In this document: positions 6,302 through 6,632 of the stretch, piece after piece
Position numbering within the stretch: the stretch's first letter is position 1
Layout of the letters: each line of letters begins with the position of its first letter
NCBI GenBank assembly: GCA_039932095.1
Contig: JBDTQR010000231.1
Span: forward strand, 1-6,632
Direction of reading: 5' to 3'
DNA from: Stagnihabitans sp039932095
Lineage (GTDB): Bacteria; Pseudomonadota; Alphaproteobacteria; Rhodobacterales; Rhodobacteraceae
Length of the DNA: 6,632 bases
The notes under the pieces: generated by a model
Told to the model about the DNA's origin: nothing
Databases searched by the model: none
Seen by the model: the letters and a program-made list of their open reading frames with translations, nothing else
Translations under genes and position numbers: made by a program

Positions 6302-6438
6302 CGAATGCTGAAGCAGAAGCCATGAAGCGGCGCATAGAAGAACTGGAAAAGATCATTGTTGAATATGTGGAGCGCTACGGGCTGACCGAGCCTGCACGGA
6401 AGGCGATGGTCAGGCGGGCACCGAAAGTGGCGGAGTAG
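6298..6438 (+). CDS. Small hypothetical protein, 46 residues, coupled to the upstream gene
   Basis: The ATG at 6298 overlaps the upstream TGA as ATGA, and AGGGTGAGGG at 6281-6290 can serve as ribosome binding site. The product is highly charged: a helical, heptad-like stretch MKRRIEELEKIIVEYVERYG (9-28) is followed by LTEPARKAMVRRAPKVAE. This could be a short coiled coil or helical hairpin that binds a partner, perhaps the protein encoded just upstream. There is no signal peptide or membrane segment. Function is unknown. Confidence comes from the overlap, the coherent amphipathic sequence, and codon use like that of its upstream partner. Confidence 0.6.
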   Translation: MTNAEAEAMKRRIEELEKIIVEYVERYGLTEPARKAMVRRAPKVAE

Positions 6439-6442
6439 CTGC

Positions 6443-6565
6443 GTGGTAGTCAAGGATGGGGGAAGGTGGAGGCTGGCCCTTGGATGGCGAGAAGGATCAC
6501 ATGCGGCGGTATGTGTGGCGGCTTGCTTGAGGGCAGCGAGCGGGCGATTCGCAACTAGGAGTTGA
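6443..6565 (+). CDS. Possible 40-residue open frame following the small gene pair
   Basis: A GTG at 6443, with GGAG at 6432-6435 seven bases upstream, opens 40 codons ending at TGA 6563-6565. The product is rich in G, A, R and W (GGRWRLALGWREGSH at residues 6-20). It starts 4 bases after the preceding stop, which fits a third gene in the same transcript. Against it, GTG is a weaker start, the composition could arise by chance in GC-rich DNA, and another 24-codon frame from ATG 6456 competes for the same bases. No family is recognised. Confidence 0.3.
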   Translation: MVVKDGGRWRLALGWREGSHAAVCVAACLRAASGRFATRS

Positions 6566-6568
6566 GAC

Positions 6569-6585
6569 TATACTTTGCAAAGTCT
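6569..6585 (+). promoter_or_regulatory. Candidate -10 element and palindromic operator
   Basis: TATACT (6569-6574) matches the -10 consensus at five of six positions. It overlaps a perfect 10-base palindrome CTTTGCAAAG (6573-6582), and AGACT (6565-6569) mirrors AGTCT (6581-6585), with the two repeats sharing nearly the same centre. A -35 at the right distance is poor. A repressor bound here would cover the expected transcription start, just ahead of the possible gene at 6608. Confidence 0.35.
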
Positions 6586-6607
6586 TCAAGCACTTGCGAG
6601 GTGGCCA

Positions 6608-6632
6608 GTGATCATCAACGAGATATGGGGTT
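6608..6632 (+). CDS. Possible 5' end of a gene running off the window (partial)
   Basis: GTG at 6608 is preceded by GAGGTGG (6598-6604), a good ribosome binding site at short spacing. It opens a frame reading M-I-I-N-E-I-W-G to the window edge. An in-frame TGA at 6563-6565 bounds it upstream; a TTG at 6575 is an alternative start. Eight codons do not allow identification. Confidence 0.35.

Noticed and set aside
6456..6530. 24-codon frame from ATG 6456
   Set aside because: Very short, no distinguishing composition, and in conflict with the slightly better supported frame at 6443.
1..6632. tRNA genes, CRISPR arrays, transposase or integrase genes
   Set aside because: I looked for cloverleaf-like segments, regularly spaced repeats and recombinase motifs and saw none within the window.

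Overview
The window looks like a stretch of chromosome from an alphaproteobacterium, most likely Rhodobacterales (Roseobacter/Rhodobacter group). The reasons are GC-rich codon use, the shape of the individual proteins, and a gene set (YhhQ, MepA, UMF1-type MFS transporter, YggT, RecQ) that I recall as neighbours in that group. The assignment rests on recall and inspection; no database search was possible.

Layout. Positions 1-23 (minus) may hold the first codons of an unidentified gene, preceded by an unusually long Shine-Dalgarno sequence. Next, on the minus strand, come yhhQ (queuosine precursor transporter, 95-718), mepA (periplasmic murein endopeptidase, 824-1714) and an MFS transporter (1711-3075). 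The MFS and mepA genes overlap by ATGA and are probably translationally coupled. yhhQ appears to have its own promoter and a compact leader that fits a preQ1-I riboswitch, with the pseudoknot covering the ribosome binding site. From a divergent intergenic region at about 3076-3196 the plus strand carries yggT (3197-3475) and recQ (3516-5579). RecQ is a full helicase with two tandem HRDC domains.

Downstream of recQ, on the minus strand, lies only the C-terminal part of a response-regulator receiver domain (5625 to about 5888). Its reading frame loses all similarity to a receiver domain immediately upstream of the phospho-acceptor aspartate. DNA to the right of about 5890 differs: its codon use is less biased toward C/G endings (repeated TTG, CTA, ATA, AGG), and it carries tightly packed small plus-strand genes. 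These are a 115-residue winged-helix-like protein (5954-6301), a 46-residue protein overlapping it by ATGA (6298-6438), possibly a 40-residue frame (6443-6565), and a possible new gene starting at 6608 behind a palindrome and a -10-like element. I read this as the left end of an acquired element that interrupted a receiver-domain or hybrid-kinase gene. It continues beyond the window, so its extent and type cannot be seen.

The most interesting points are the tiny preQ1-I-like riboswitch on yhhQ and the small-gene cassette inserted in the regulator gene.
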